A DNA stretch of 36,641 nt from Paenibacillus caui (lineage in GTDB: Bacteria > Bacillota > Bacilli > Paenibacillales > Paenibacillaceae): positions 1-36,641 of the forward strand of contig NZ_JAIOGQ010000038.1 of the NCBI RefSeq assembly GCF_019904135.1, written 5' to 3'. The translations under genes were made by a program, and so were the position numbers. The first letter of the stretch is position 1, and every line of letters begins with the position of its first letter. Below are positions 9,919 to 17,596 of this stretch, one piece after another. A model generated the notes under the pieces. That model searched no databases. It worked only from the letters and a program-made list of their open reading frames with translations, and had not been told where the DNA came from.

Positions 9919-10626
9919 CTATCGTCCCACGCCCTTAATACCGACGGCACGGACAGGCGAAGCCTCCACATCATTGATCTTAATTGGTAAAGCCATAAAT
10001 AATGTGTCATATTCCAACTTATCCAGTTGGAACAAGTATTCACAGAGAACTGCTCCGTGTCTGGTCAAAGCCTTATGGACAATGAAATTACGTTCACCTG
10101 GCTTTTCCGTCTGAAAATCCAACCCTATGAGTACGGGTTTTAATGACGCTAGATAAGCAGCAGCACCCTCACTGAGCCAAGGCGATCTATCCCAGAACCC
10201 TTCCTTGCCCCATTCGCGGTCGTCATAACTAGTCATCAGCAAAATGATGTGCCCTTCCCCCACATTGTCCCGGGGTATCCGAGATTCAAGAACATCCTGC
10301 GTTATCTCCTGTCCATTCGGTATATCTCGAAGGTCAACTACAATGGGAATACCGAAAAAGTGATCGAGTGGTATCGCATCCATTGTACGACCATCGCGGA
10401 ATACATGATCGGAGGATTCCACATGAGTGCCATTGTGGGCAAATAAGGACAAGATTGTAAATCTTCTTTTCCAATCTGCCCCCTTCATACTCTCTGGTAC
10501 AACTTCATCCACCTGGAACTCTGGAAACCAGCTTGCGTTATATTTGGGCATACCAACAGAAAAGGCTACGGACAAATCAATAAGTTGGTATTTGCTTCTT
10601 ACATTAGAACTAGTTAATTGATGCAT
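9919..10626 (-). CDS. Cyclase-family metal-dependent hydrolase (kynurenine formamidase-like fold)
   Basis: A 235-aa member of the cyclase/kynurenine formamidase superfamily, metalloenzymes that hydrolyse amides or esters or act in ring closure. The signature appears as HNGTHVESSDH (residues 64-74); the usual form is HxGTHxDxPxH, so the histidines are kept but Asp is replaced by Glu70 and Pro by Ser72. GLDFQTEKPGE and a trailing histidine (HKAL) match the second half of the fold. The start overlaps the end of the LuxC-like gene by 17 nt, indicating translational coupling. Its job is not known: options are hydrolysis of an enolpyruvyl or acyl intermediate, or supply of an aromatic amine. Confidence 0.85.
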   Translation of the reverse strand: MHQLTSSNVRSKYQLIDLSVAFSVGMPKYNASWFPEFQVDEVVPESMKGADWKRRFTILSLFAHNGTHVESSDHVFRDGRTMDAIPLDHFFGIPIVVDLRDIPNGQEITQDVLESRIPRDNVGEGHIILLMTSYDDREWGKEGFWDRSPWLSEGAAAYLASLKPVLIGLDFQTEKPGERNFIVHKALTRHGAVLCEYLFQLDKLEYDTLFMALPIKINDVEASPVRAVGIKGVGR

Positions 10627-12010
10627 CTTTTTTCCCCCTCATAAATAATCCTCTGGCATTAAAAAGCTTCTCAGATAAGTACCCGTCATGCGGGAAACCT
10701 TCAGAAGATGAGAAAGTCGGCCATATACCGTATACCACCTTCTTAATGCTAGGATCACTAATTGCTTGCCGAATGAGTGACTCCTTCTCAGTAATCATAG
10801 TAAGTGCAAGCGTATTCCTGGCAAGCCGAAGGGCCTCCTGCTCGCTAGCCTCATAAACCCAACTGCACCCGAAAGGAAATTCGAAACCACGTAATTCATC
10901 TGTCAACTGGTTTGTCTTGAACAAGAAGGGCCGCAGCGCAGCTGTTCCATTTCCAAAATCGAGCACTAAATTATCCACATTACCACTGCACCACCCTGAA
11001 CCAGCTTGCTGAACCAGTTGTTTGACATAGTTTTGGAACTGTATCGCGGTCTCTTGTGCAAACACAGGCAAATTCCCCTCTGAATCATTCAACCCACTCG
11101 ATTGGTAAGTTCCTAGATGGCAAGCAATAGCATCCAGTGCCTCCTTTTGTCCAGGAGTGATTAATAGACCACTTGCATTCGTACATTTCATCCCGCCATC
11201 TTCTGCAATCGATCTAGCAACAGTTTCTGCTATACGGTCCATATCCATTTCATCGAAGAAAGAATGCCAATAGACTTTAGAATAACCAGGACCACGAAAG
11301 ATCATATTTGCCTGTTTCTCGTACTCACGAATCACCTGATTACTCCCAAAGAGCAGAGTCACGTCTCCCTGTTCGACTAACTCTTTCGCAACAGAATGAT
11401 CTCCAGGTACAAGTGCTAACATGTCATAAGAGACTCCTGCGGCCAATAAACTTTTCAAAAGACGGTTAGGGGAAAATGGTTCTTTCATACTAGGGCGAAG
11501 TATGATTTTATATCCTAATGCAAGGGCTTCGAGCCATGATTTATGAACACTTGAGTTATTGCCAGGTGCAATGACAGATAAAATTTCACCTTTAGGAATC
11601 CAAAAAACGCCTTCCATTAATTCTTCATTGACATCGTATAATCGTATTCCTTGAGGGAGAATCCAACGAATATAGGAATCGATAGAATACAAAAAATTAC
11701 TGAGCTCACGCATACCCTGCTTCAATGTTGATAGCGGTATTCCTGAAATCAAATGGGCATTTCGGACATAATCTTCAGGAGACTCTCCATCGATTACTTC
11801 ATGAAGGAATATACTTGCTGCCCGTTTCATAGCTGCTTGTATTCCAGATACATTTTGCTGTGGCGATTTTCTAAGCTCAGAGAACACTTTAGAAATCAGA
11901 ATTGCCGGGACCTTGTCCATTTCACCAATTGCCTCATCCGCTAACGACTTCAGAGGAAACCTTTTATGGATTGCAAGCGGTACTCCAGGGTAGAAGAATG
12001 ATATATGCAT
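10610..12010 (-). CDS. LuxC-like acyl reductase (aldehyde dehydrogenase superfamily)
   Basis: Protein of 466 aa resembling the LuxC family, which reduces an activated acyl group to an aldehyde with NADPH through a cysteine thioester. Visible superfamily landmarks: APGNN (148-152), LRPS (171-174), FGSNQ (221-225) in place of the usual FTGS, and GGMKCTNASG with candidate catalytic Cys276. It starts 5 nt after the stop of the LuxE-like gene and overlaps the next gene, so the two products are probably made together. LuxE/LuxC pairs form an acid reductase in bioluminescent bacteria; here, inside an NRPS cluster, the natural reading is reduction of a cluster-specific carboxylate (aryl or cyclohexenyl) to an aldehyde. 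That substrate is inference. Confidence 0.85.
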   Translation of the reverse strand: MHISFFYPGVPLAIHKRFPLKSLADEAIGEMDKVPAILISKVFSELRKSPQQNVSGIQAAMKRAASIFLHEVIDGESPEDYVRNAHLISGIPLSTLKQGMRELSNFLYSIDSYIRWILPQGIRLYDVNEELMEGVFWIPKGEILSVIAPGNNSSVHKSWLEALALGYKIILRPSMKEPFSPNRLLKSLLAAGVSYDMLALVPGDHSVAKELVEQGDVTLLFGSNQVIREYEKQANMIFRGPGYSKVYWHSFFDEMDMDRIAETVARSIAEDGGMKCTNASGLLITPGQKEALDAIACHLGTYQSSGLNDSEGNLPVFAQETAIQFQNYVKQLVQQAGSGWCSGNVDNLVLDFGNGTAALRPFLFKTNQLTDELRGFEFPFGCSWVYEASEQEALRLARNTLALTMITEKESLIRQAISDPSIKKVVYGIWPTFSSSEGFPHDGYLSEKLFNARGLFMRGKKDASIN

Positions 12011-12015
12011 CGCTC

Positions 12016-13107
12016 TTAATACACTCCCTCAAAAATTCTGCCCCTCAGACTCTCCATCGGACGGATATCAGCTACACCATCCCATGTGTACTCTCCAGCA
12101 GGAGGAATACGTATCGCTTGGTCGCGTTCCAGCCGAGAAGGAATGAATAATTCGGGTGAAAGGAGTGTCAACTTAACTTGTCCATATTCGTGATATGGCA
12201 CAAGCAAATTAGAGTTATCCTTATCCACCACTTGTACAATGGAGAACGGCGAGAATGATTGGAACACACAATTACGAGTATCACCCATGAACCTTGGGCG
12301 CTGTGGAGCAATACCCATCAACGTATTGCCATATAAACCTACAAATTTAGCTTCTGGAAAAATATATTGTTCAAGCCCATCTAAGGTTTCTTCCTCAATC
12401 GAGGTACCCGCCCAGAGAATGAGCTTAATCTTCGAACGGATCAGTTCCGCGAGCTCAGAACGTTTAGAAATGGCTTCCAACACAGCAGGTGTTGCGAATA
12501 GTACAGATACATTCTGTGTGCTCAAAATACACTGTGCCTGATCTAAAATATGCTGTATATAAGCCTTAACTCCTTCCATATCTCCATTCTTCGAACACTT
12601 TTTTACCCAGCGTGGATCAAAATCAATATAGTAGCAAAGCTTCGAACGAAAGTGGGCTAAGCGTCCGATTGAGCGACCAACGATATGCGGTCCTGTGGGG
12701 CCAATATGCAACCAATGTCCATCGACTCCGTTAAAAACATCTTGAGATTCCAACTCTTTATATACCCACTCGAGTGCTTTCTTGCGGGAAATGCTATCGA
12801 CGATTTTCTGAGGCGCACCTGTTGTACCCCCACTTTCAAAAACCTCAAATGACCATTTTTTATTCAATAGTCCCTGAGGAATCAGCTTCTCAGTAGGGAC
12901 GGTCTTCAGTTCTTCTGAATAATCAGGAAAGCGTCCTAAGTCATCCAGTGTCTTGATCTCAACAAGCGGGTTGAACCCAAGTTCCTTTCGCTTCTCCAGC
13001 CAAAATGGCGAGCCCGTTTCCTCGGAGAAATGCCAATTCAAGGCAGCTTGCAAAACCTCTTCAACCTTTGGGCGATTGGCTTTGTCAAACGAATACAACT
13101 CTAACAT
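12016..13107 (-). CDS. LuxE/PaaK-like adenylate-forming enzyme
   Basis: A 363-aa acid-activating enzyme. The phosphate-binding loop is ESGGTTGAPQK (91-101), and GLYGNTLMGIAP resembles the aromatic-Gly motif seen after the ATP site. The protein stops just after WDGVADI, where phenylacetate-CoA ligases continue into a C-terminal lid. LuxE acyl-protein synthetases are about this size, which fits pairing with the LuxC-like gene immediately downstream. I do not see the C-terminal acyl-accepting cysteine expected for LuxE, so the acceptor may be the reductase cysteine or a carrier. AGGAGG lies about 11 nt before the ATG. The gene begins 19 nt after the isochorismate-synthase-type gene. Confidence 0.84.
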   Translation of the reverse strand: MLELYSFDKANRPKVEEVLQAALNWHFSEETGSPFWLEKRKELGFNPLVEIKTLDDLGRFPDYSEELKTVPTEKLIPQGLLNKKWSFEVFESGGTTGAPQKIVDSISRKKALEWVYKELESQDVFNGVDGHWLHIGPTGPHIVGRSIGRLAHFRSKLCYYIDFDPRWVKKCSKNGDMEGVKAYIQHILDQAQCILSTQNVSVLFATPAVLEAISKRSELAELIRSKIKLILWAGTSIEEETLDGLEQYIFPEAKFVGLYGNTLMGIAPQRPRFMGDTRNCVFQSFSPFSIVQVVDKDNSNLLVPYHEYGQVKLTLLSPELFIPSRLERDQAIRIPPAGEYTWDGVADIRPMESLRGRIFEGVY

Positions 13108-13126
13108 AGAGATAGAAACCTCCTTT

Positions 13127-14554
13127 TCAGGGACAATTTATAATATTTAGAAATGGCGTCATCTTCGTCAGCGTTTCATTCCATTCTAATTCAGCCGCTG
13201 CAGTTTCGACTAAACCACTACCTGCATAAACGTTTAATTGACCATCAGCAAAGCTAGCGGAACGGATAGCGAGAGCAAAATTGGCGTCGTCATTTAGTCG
13301 GCAGTAGCCCAGCCCACCTGAATAATAGCTGCGCTCGAAAGGTTCCGTTTGCATTAACAACGGTTGTATTGCCTCTCGAGGCACTCCCCAAATCGTCGCA
13401 GGCGGATAAATTAAACTTAACACGTCGAAAGCTCGTACATCTTCTTTTAACTCGGCACTGATCTGAGTTTTAAGATGATAGGCGTATGGAGTCTTAAGAA
13501 TACATTTAGTTTCATCCATTTGAAGATTTCCATTCTTAATCAAATGTTGAAGATCTTCCATCATCATCTTTACGGCATGCATATGTTCCGTGTTTTCCTT
13601 CTGATCCATGAACAACTCCTCGATGATTTGTTGTTCTGTTTTATTTCCATAGGAGATTTTCCGTGTTCCAGCCAATGGCTTCGTGATGATCTTGTGATTT
13701 TCTTTAACCAGGAGTACTTCCGGAGACACTCCGATCCACTCTTCTCCTTCGTTCCAACGGAAATAATAGCTATATTCCTGATAGTTGTTCTTGCTTATTT
13801 TATAGATTACGGGAAGACTATCGTTCAAATCAGGCAATTGAACGAGTGCCTTCCGAGCCAATACTACTTTGTCCACCTTCTTGCTTTCCAACTGCCGCTG
13901 AATGAGATTGAAGCCTTCATAATAGCCTTTTTCCTGAGGAACGAACGATACACTACCTTCAAGAGCAAGTGCTTCCCATTCCTCCTGCTTGGATCTGTAT
14001 TGATCAGTTTCAGGAAAATTGAGCGGCTCTCCCGCCAGACTAAACACGTCAAAAACGCCATCCTGCCCCTGTATAATCAATTCCGGCAAAGTGAACCGTG
14101 CAATCTCGTTAAGTTCGTCAGTGATCAAATTACATTTCCATCCTCCCAGAAAAGGAAGAGTTTCTTTCTCCGATGAAAACTTTGATTTCCACAATCCAAA
14201 AGCACGGGAAAGACTTTGGAATGTATGTAGGTATGGCATTTCCTGCTTTGCAATCACTTCATGATGTTCCGAAATTAGCTCTTCATTGATAAATATGCGG
14301 ATTACCAGCAGGCTTTTACTTGAAAGAATTTGAATTGACATCCTACTGCCAAGTCCAATCATTAAATATGGCTGATTATCAGAATTCCTTGAGACAAATA
14401 CCGCTTGAAACTTTCTGCTAAGATGGGGGTAGCTTTCACTTAGCACTTGAAACCAAGGATAAACAGTTGTGATATCCAAGTCCTTAATCTGCTTACTACT
14501 TACCAAGAAAGCTCGATCTATTAGTTCAATACCCGAATTCACAAGACTACTCAT
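13127..14554 (-). CDS. Isochorismate synthase-type chorismate-utilising enzyme
   Basis: Converts chorismate to isochorismate by family (MenF/EntC/DhbC type), 475 aa from ATG 14554. That start has GGAGGG 7 nt upstream and is preferred over the in-frame TTG at 14569. The C-terminal chorismate-binding domain is clear: DKVVLARKA carries the lysine that isochorismate/salicylate synthases use and that anthranilate and aminodeoxychorismate synthases lack; then PLAGTR, MDQKENTEH, GVPREA and YAGSGLV. There is no glutaminase domain, so 2-amino-2-deoxyisochorismate production is unlikely. As first gene of the cluster it suggests an isochorismate-derived building block. A salicylate synthase activity, or a menaquinone/siderophore role, cannot be excluded. 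No isochorismatase or men gene is visible nearby. Confidence 0.93.
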   Translation of the reverse strand: MSSLVNSGIELIDRAFLVSSKQIKDLDITTVYPWFQVLSESYPHLSRKFQAVFVSRNSDNQPYLMIGLGSRMSIQILSSKSLLVIRIFINEELISEHHEVIAKQEMPYLHTFQSLSRAFGLWKSKFSSEKETLPFLGGWKCNLITDELNEIARFTLPELIIQGQDGVFDVFSLAGEPLNFPETDQYRSKQEEWEALALEGSVSFVPQEKGYYEGFNLIQRQLESKKVDKVVLARKALVQLPDLNDSLPVIYKISKNNYQEYSYYFRWNEGEEWIGVSPEVLLVKENHKIITKPLAGTRKISYGNKTEQQIIEELFMDQKENTEHMHAVKMMMEDLQHLIKNGNLQMDETKCILKTPYAYHLKTQISAELKEDVRAFDVLSLIYPPATIWGVPREAIQPLLMQTEPFERSYYSGGLGYCRLNDDANFALAIRSASFADGQLNVYAGSGLVETAAAELEWNETLTKMTPFLNIINCP

Positions 14555-14604
14555 ATAACAGCCCTCCAAGCTAGAATTGTATAAGTTCCAGGAATGACTT
14601 CCAT
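14551..14604 (-). other. Possible 17-codon leader ORF overlapping the first cluster gene
   Basis: On the minus strand an ATG at 14604 opens a 17-codon frame whose TGA overlaps the ATG of the isochorismate-synthase-type gene in an ATGA arrangement. No well-spaced ribosome-binding site precedes it; AGGAGG lies about 24 nt upstream. It could couple translation or be chance. Confidence 0.25.
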
Positions 14605-14785
14605 TCTATTTATTGAAGATGAAGACACCTCCTATAAACTTGGATATACAAGAACGGTACTCATATTATTAATTTGAAAACATTGCCCCACAGAACGTTA
14701 ATAAAATTAAGAAAATCAAGGCCAAAATCCTTATCCCAATTCTCAATATTAGCTTTCTATGGTATTTTTTTGAATTTATAGCACA

Positions 14786-14814
14786 ATTGTATTATCGCTG
14801 CATTAGATTGTCAA
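14786..14814 (-). promoter_or_regulatory. Sigma-A-type promoter of the biosynthetic cluster
   Basis: On the minus strand TTGACA (14814-14809), a 17-nt spacer, then TACAAT (14791-14786). This is a near-consensus housekeeping promoter about 230 nt upstream of the first cluster gene, leaving a leader of about 220 nt. Confidence 0.7.
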
Positions 14815-14873
14815 ATAGAAGTTTTCCATTTAATGTTAATCAAATTTTGTGTAATAATAGATTCTATTCTCTC

Positions 14874-14918
14874 GACAGCGTATCCCACTAAGTTGGGCCC
14901 CTATCCCGTCACACCCTC
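14874..14918 (-). pseudogene. Decayed fragment of the tmRNA gene (middle part)
   Basis: Nearly matches positions 18469-18510 of intact ssrA, in the same orientation: GACAGCGTATCCCACTAA is shared, followed by similar but diverged bases. It marks the left limit of the ssrA-remnant region, right beside the NRPS cluster promoter. Confidence 0.75.
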
Positions 14919-15047
14919 CATATAAAAAATGGGGGCTTTCTGTCGTGCAAACAACAATAATGTAATTAAAATCAATACTTTTTTATTGTAAATCGATAAA
15001 TATCATGTTAAAGTCCTATTTAACAATGAATAAGTGAGGTGCTTTTT

Positions 15048-15521
15048 ATGAAACGGGAAACACTCTTTTTAAAGGTGGCTGTGTTTCTTATTGCAATGCC
15101 GATTCTTGCTTTGTGTATATTTGGGTTGCCTTGGATAGCTAATGATGCAGCAGAACATTATTCAGCTTATTGGCTGTATCCCCTTTTAATCATTATGTAT
15201 GTATCAGCGATACCGTTTTTCGTTGCATTGGTTCAGGCTTTTAGACTGTTGAGCTGTATTGACAAGAACAACGCTTTCTCGGAATTATCCTTAAAAGCTT
15301 TAAAGAATATCAAAACCTGTGCAATCACAATCAGCATCTTGTATGCGGCAGGCATGCCACTCTTCTATCTCATAGCGGAGGAAGACGACGCTCCAGGTCT
15401 CATCGTACTCGGAATGGTCATTGTTTTTGCCTCCATTGTGGTTGCGGTCTTTGCTGCCGTTCTTCAAAAGCTACTAAAAAATGCCATAGATATAAAATCA
15501 GAAAATGACTTAACGGTCTGA
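15048..15521 (+). CDS. DUF2975 family membrane protein
   Basis: A 157-aa protein with four hydrophobic segments (about residues 7-29, 44-66, 91-110 and 120-143), matching the small integral-membrane DUF2975 family of Firmicutes. The function of the family is not established. ATG 15048 has GAGGTG at a normal distance; the in-frame GTG at 15039 lies on that RBS and is less likely. It is followed after 10 nt by a small Cro/CI-type HTH gene. This DUF2975/HTH arrangement recurs in Bacillales genomes, which suggests the regulator controls this operon. Confidence 0.8.
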   Translation: MKRETLFLKVAVFLIAMPILALCIFGLPWIANDAAEHYSAYWLYPLLIIMYVSAIPFFVALVQAFRLLSCIDKNNAFSELSLKALKNIKTCAITISILYAAGMPLFYLIAEEDDAPGLIVLGMVIVFASIVVAVFAAVLQKLLKNAIDIKSENDLTV

Positions 15522-15531
15522 GGTGAAAACA

Positions 15532-15750
15532 ATGGCAATTATAATCAATATTGATGTGATGTTGGCTAAAAGAAAAATGAGCGTAACAGAACTTTCGGAG
15601 AGGGTTGGAATAACAATGGCTAACCTTTCTATATTGAAAAATGGAAAGGCAAAAGCAGTTCGATTATCAACTTTAGAGGCGATTTGTGAGGCTTTAGAAT
15701 GTCAACCCGGAGATCTTTTAGAATACCGAAGTGATGAAGACACCCAATAA
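15532..15750 (+). CDS. Small Cro/CI-type HTH regulator (YozG-like)
   Basis: DNA-binding protein of 72 aa that is essentially one helix-turn-helix domain: MSVTELSERVGITMANLSILK forms the two helices and LEAICEALECQPGDLLEY is the standard family tail. ATG 15532 is chosen because TGAGGTG lies about 6 nt upstream; an in-frame GTG at 15523 overlaps that site. It sits between two membrane-protein genes on the same strand and overlaps the next frame slightly, so the three are likely co-transcribed. Targets are unknown; self-regulation of this operon is the simplest guess. Confidence 0.85.
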   Translation: MAIIINIDVMLAKRKMSVTELSERVGITMANLSILKNGKAKAVRLSTLEAICEALECQPGDLLEYRSDEDTQ

Positions 15751-16537
15751 GCTGGAGACTCAAATCATGAGAGCACTAAACCAACTTGTTCGTTTTGGCT
15801 CAGAGCAGACCCTTTCCTGTTTGTTTCCTGTCGTAATTTTTTCCTCTTTGGCTGTTACACAAATCCTGCCGCTCCCCTTCCTGCCACGGTATGACTGGCT
15901 GCTCATCATCTGCCTTCTGATGCAGTGGTGGATGATGCGTTCCGGGCTTGAAACACGGGATGAACTAAAGGTTATCACATTGTTCCACCTTATTGGGCTT
16001 GCTCTTGAACTGTTCAAGGTACATATGGGCTCCTGGTCTTATCCGGAGGAAGGATATTTTAAAATTGGGGGAGTCCCTTTGTATAGCGGATTCATGTACG
16101 CAAGTGTAGCGAGCTATCTTTGTCAGGCGTGGAGGCGGTTTAAGGTTGAACTGGTGAAGTGGCCGCCGTTTTGGGTAGTCGTACCTCTTGCAGCAGTGAT
16201 TTATTTGAATTTTTTTACCCACCATTATTGGATTGACGTCCGCTTTTGGTTATCTGGACTTGTAATGATCGTCTTTTGGCAATCATGGGTCACATACGAG
16301 GTTCAGGGAACTCGTTACCGTATGCCGCTCACGCTTTCCTTTGTGCTTATCGGATTTTTTATATGGATCGCCGAAAATATCGCAACATTCTTTGGCGCTT
16401 GGCAATACCCAAACCAAACCGAGGCATGGAGTCTCGTGCATCTGGGAAAGGTGAGTTCATGGCTCTTGTTAGTGATTGTCAGCTTCCTTATCGTAGCGGC
16501 GTTAAAGCAAGTTAAGGGAAGAAATTCACTAGGATAG
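15734..16537 (+). CDS. DUF817 family integral membrane protein (YoaT-like)
   Basis: A 267-aa polytopic membrane protein with seven or eight hydrophobic segments and family-typical stretches such as GSWSYPEEGYFKIGGVPLYSGFMYASVASY and FGAWQYPNQTEAW. It fits DUF817, whose B. subtilis member is YoaT; the role is unknown. The start is uncertain: ATG 15734 overlaps the HTH gene by 17 nt, while ATG 15767 has a modest GGAG upstream. It belongs to a probable three-gene operon with DUF2975 and the HTH regulator, inside a region flanked by tmRNA remnants, so it may be island cargo. Confidence 0.82.
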   Translation: MKTPNKLETQIMRALNQLVRFGSEQTLSCLFPVVIFSSLAVTQILPLPFLPRYDWLLIICLLMQWWMMRSGLETRDELKVITLFHLIGLALELFKVHMGSWSYPEEGYFKIGGVPLYSGFMYASVASYLCQAWRRFKVELVKWPPFWVVVPLAAVIYLNFFTHHYWIDVRFWLSGLVMIVFWQSWVTYEVQGTRYRMPLTLSFVLIGFFIWIAENIATFFGAWQYPNQTEAWSLVHLGKVSSWLLLVIVSFLIVAALKQVKGRNSLG

Positions 16538-16600
16538 GTTCTTTTGGACTTTGACAATCTGAGGGCGACAATTCGGGTGTAATTTAAGGCCTTACGTGTA

Positions 16601-16627
16601 AAAAAACGCTCTGGGAGCGGGTTTTAG
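16601..16627. terminator. Hairpin terminator after the DUF817 gene, beside a tmRNA remnant
   Basis: AAAAACGCTC-TGG-GAGCGGGTTTT-type hairpin with an A-run before and T-run after, so it could work in both directions. Its position just left of an ssrA 3' fragment copies the arrangement at the intact ssrA gene. Confidence 0.55.
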
Positions 16628-16654
16628 TATGGGTCCGAGGGAGGGGGAACGCAT

Positions 16655-16713
16655 GTGCGAAGGTAATGCCATAAAGCTTCTAAAAGTGTAGTGACAGCTT
16701 TGATATCACCTAA
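16655..16713 (-). pseudogene. Decayed tmRNA 3'-part fragment
   Basis: Diverged copy of intact ssrA positions about 18337-18399, in the same orientation. GTGTAGTGACAG is exact, and GCGAAGG and TTTGAT-TCACC flank it with scattered changes. It lies in the 277-nt gap between the DUF817 and VOC genes, which otherwise holds only the terminator at 16601-16627. Confidence 0.75.
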
Positions 16714-16814
16714 GCCGCACAGACCACGAAAAATTTTCAAATTAATTTTATATATTCTGCAAAAAAGGAAAGTATACTAGAAGAAGGATGGACGTCAAAA
16801 TATAGGAGGAAATC

Positions 16815-17210
16815 ATGGGCCGACTAGTTCATTTCGAAATTCATGTAGATGACATGGAACGTGCTAAGAAGTTTTATGGTGAGGTATTTGGATGGACATT
16901 TGAGGATTGGAGTAATTATGCTGGAATGCCTTATTGGGGAGCTGTGACAGGCGATGCAAATGAACCCGGAATCAACGGGGCTCTGATGCAGCGTCAAGGT
17001 GCTTCCCCACAACCCGGTCAGGCTATGAATGGATACGCATGTACCATGGGAGTGGAAGACTACGATTCTACTGAAGCCAAAATTCTAAATCTTGGAGGCA
17101 AGCTCGCATTGCCAAAGTATGCACTGCCCGGAATGGCGTGGCAAGGGTATTACATTGACACAGAAGGAAATCTTTTTGGTATTCATCAGCCAGATGAGCA
17201 TGCAAAATAG
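16815..17210 (+). CDS. VOC (glyoxalase/bleomycin-resistance) superfamily protein
   Basis: Single-gene unit of 131 aa with a strong RBS (AGGAGG, 8 nt before ATG). The opening GRLVHFEIHVDDMERAKKFYGEVFGW and the end GYYIDTEGNLFGIHQPD are hallmarks of the vicinal-oxygen-chelate fold, with two beta-alpha-beta-beta-beta units at about 1-60 and 68-125. The three candidate metal ligands (His7, and Glu/His near the end) can be seen, but members differ widely: dioxygenases, isomerases, fosfomycin or bleomycin resistance, or proteins with no known activity. Closest in style to the uncharacterised VOC group related to PhnB/YdcJ-like proteins. It sits between two tmRNA remnants, so it is possible island cargo. 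Confidence 0.88.
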   Translation: MGRLVHFEIHVDDMERAKKFYGEVFGWTFEDWSNYAGMPYWGAVTGDANEPGINGALMQRQGASPQPGQAMNGYACTMGVEDYDSTEAKILNLGGKLALPKYALPGMAWQGYYIDTEGNLFGIHQPDEHAK

Positions 17211-17332
17211 AGTTAAACCATCCATGGTACGGGAGACAGTCCCAGAGAGCCCACCATATCCTCTCCGCGGAAACGGCAGATGAATTCTTAGCTTCTTTAT
17301 CTCTAACGATTCAAACCCGTACCTAGTCAAGA

Positions 17333-17362
17333 AAAGACACCCCTCAGGGGTGTCTTTTCTTC
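17333..17362. terminator. Bidirectional rho-independent terminator
   Basis: AAAAGACACCCC-T-CAGGGGTGTCTTTTC forms a perfect stem flanked by A-run and T-run. It would stop transcripts from the VOC gene and, in the opposite direction, from the tmRNA-like remnant that begins a few bases to its right. Confidence 0.8.
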
Positions 17363-17364
17363 TC

Positions 17365-17517
17365 CATATGGAGGCGAGGGGAGTCGAACCCCTGTCCGAA
17401 GATAACGCCACATAGGTTAAGCTTCGCTGTGGGTGTAACAGTTTTGATGTCACCCGATCCCCCCTTATAATCATGACCTTACCCTTTTTCTCGGGATCTG
17501 GAAGATGCAGAGCCAAA
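17365..17517 (-). pseudogene. Decayed tmRNA gene copy with a conserved 3' end
   Basis: The first 37 bases (17365-17401) are identical to 18308-18344, the 3' end of intact ssrA with its T-arm. Similarity continues with changes to about 17455 (GTTTTGATGTCACCC), then only patches remain, such as GATGCAGAGC near 17504-17513. Much of the tag-coding middle is missing, so it cannot be functional. The 37-bp direct repeat brackets the antitoxin/toxin pair. Confidence 0.85.
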
Positions 17518-17596
17518 GTCAGAATAAATTGAATTTCATTCCTTGGCGTGTATAATTGTTGTAACAGTTGAATATGTTAATAAGGAGGATTTTCAG

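Larger units (their letters stand above)
14570..15047. other. Divergent intergenic region between NRPS cluster and DUF2975 operon
   Basis: AT-rich, gene-free stretch. It holds the cluster promoter at 14786-14814, a tmRNA-derived fragment at 14874-14918 and a small hairpin at about 14915-14943. I see no further convincing gene. Confidence 0.7.
17211..17596. other. Intergenic stretch with terminator and second-best tmRNA remnant
   Basis: No gene is supported here. It contains the hairpin at 17333-17362, the tmRNA remnant from 17365, and the upstream region and RBS of the antitoxin gene. Confidence 0.7.

Noticed and set aside
13475..14176. 233-codon plus-strand open frame
   Set aside because: Antisense to the isochorismate-synthase-type gene, hydrophobic by chance, no RBS.
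9919..14554. A bacillibactin-type dihydroxybenzoate siderophore cluster
   Set aside because: An isochorismate-synthase-type gene is present, but isochorismatase/carrier DhbB, DhbE and a DhbF-like starter are not seen, and the A2 code is Asp, not Gly/Thr.
14570..14779. T-box or riboswitch in the cluster leader
   Set aside because: I could not find a T-box sequence, a specifier stem or a terminator/antiterminator pair.
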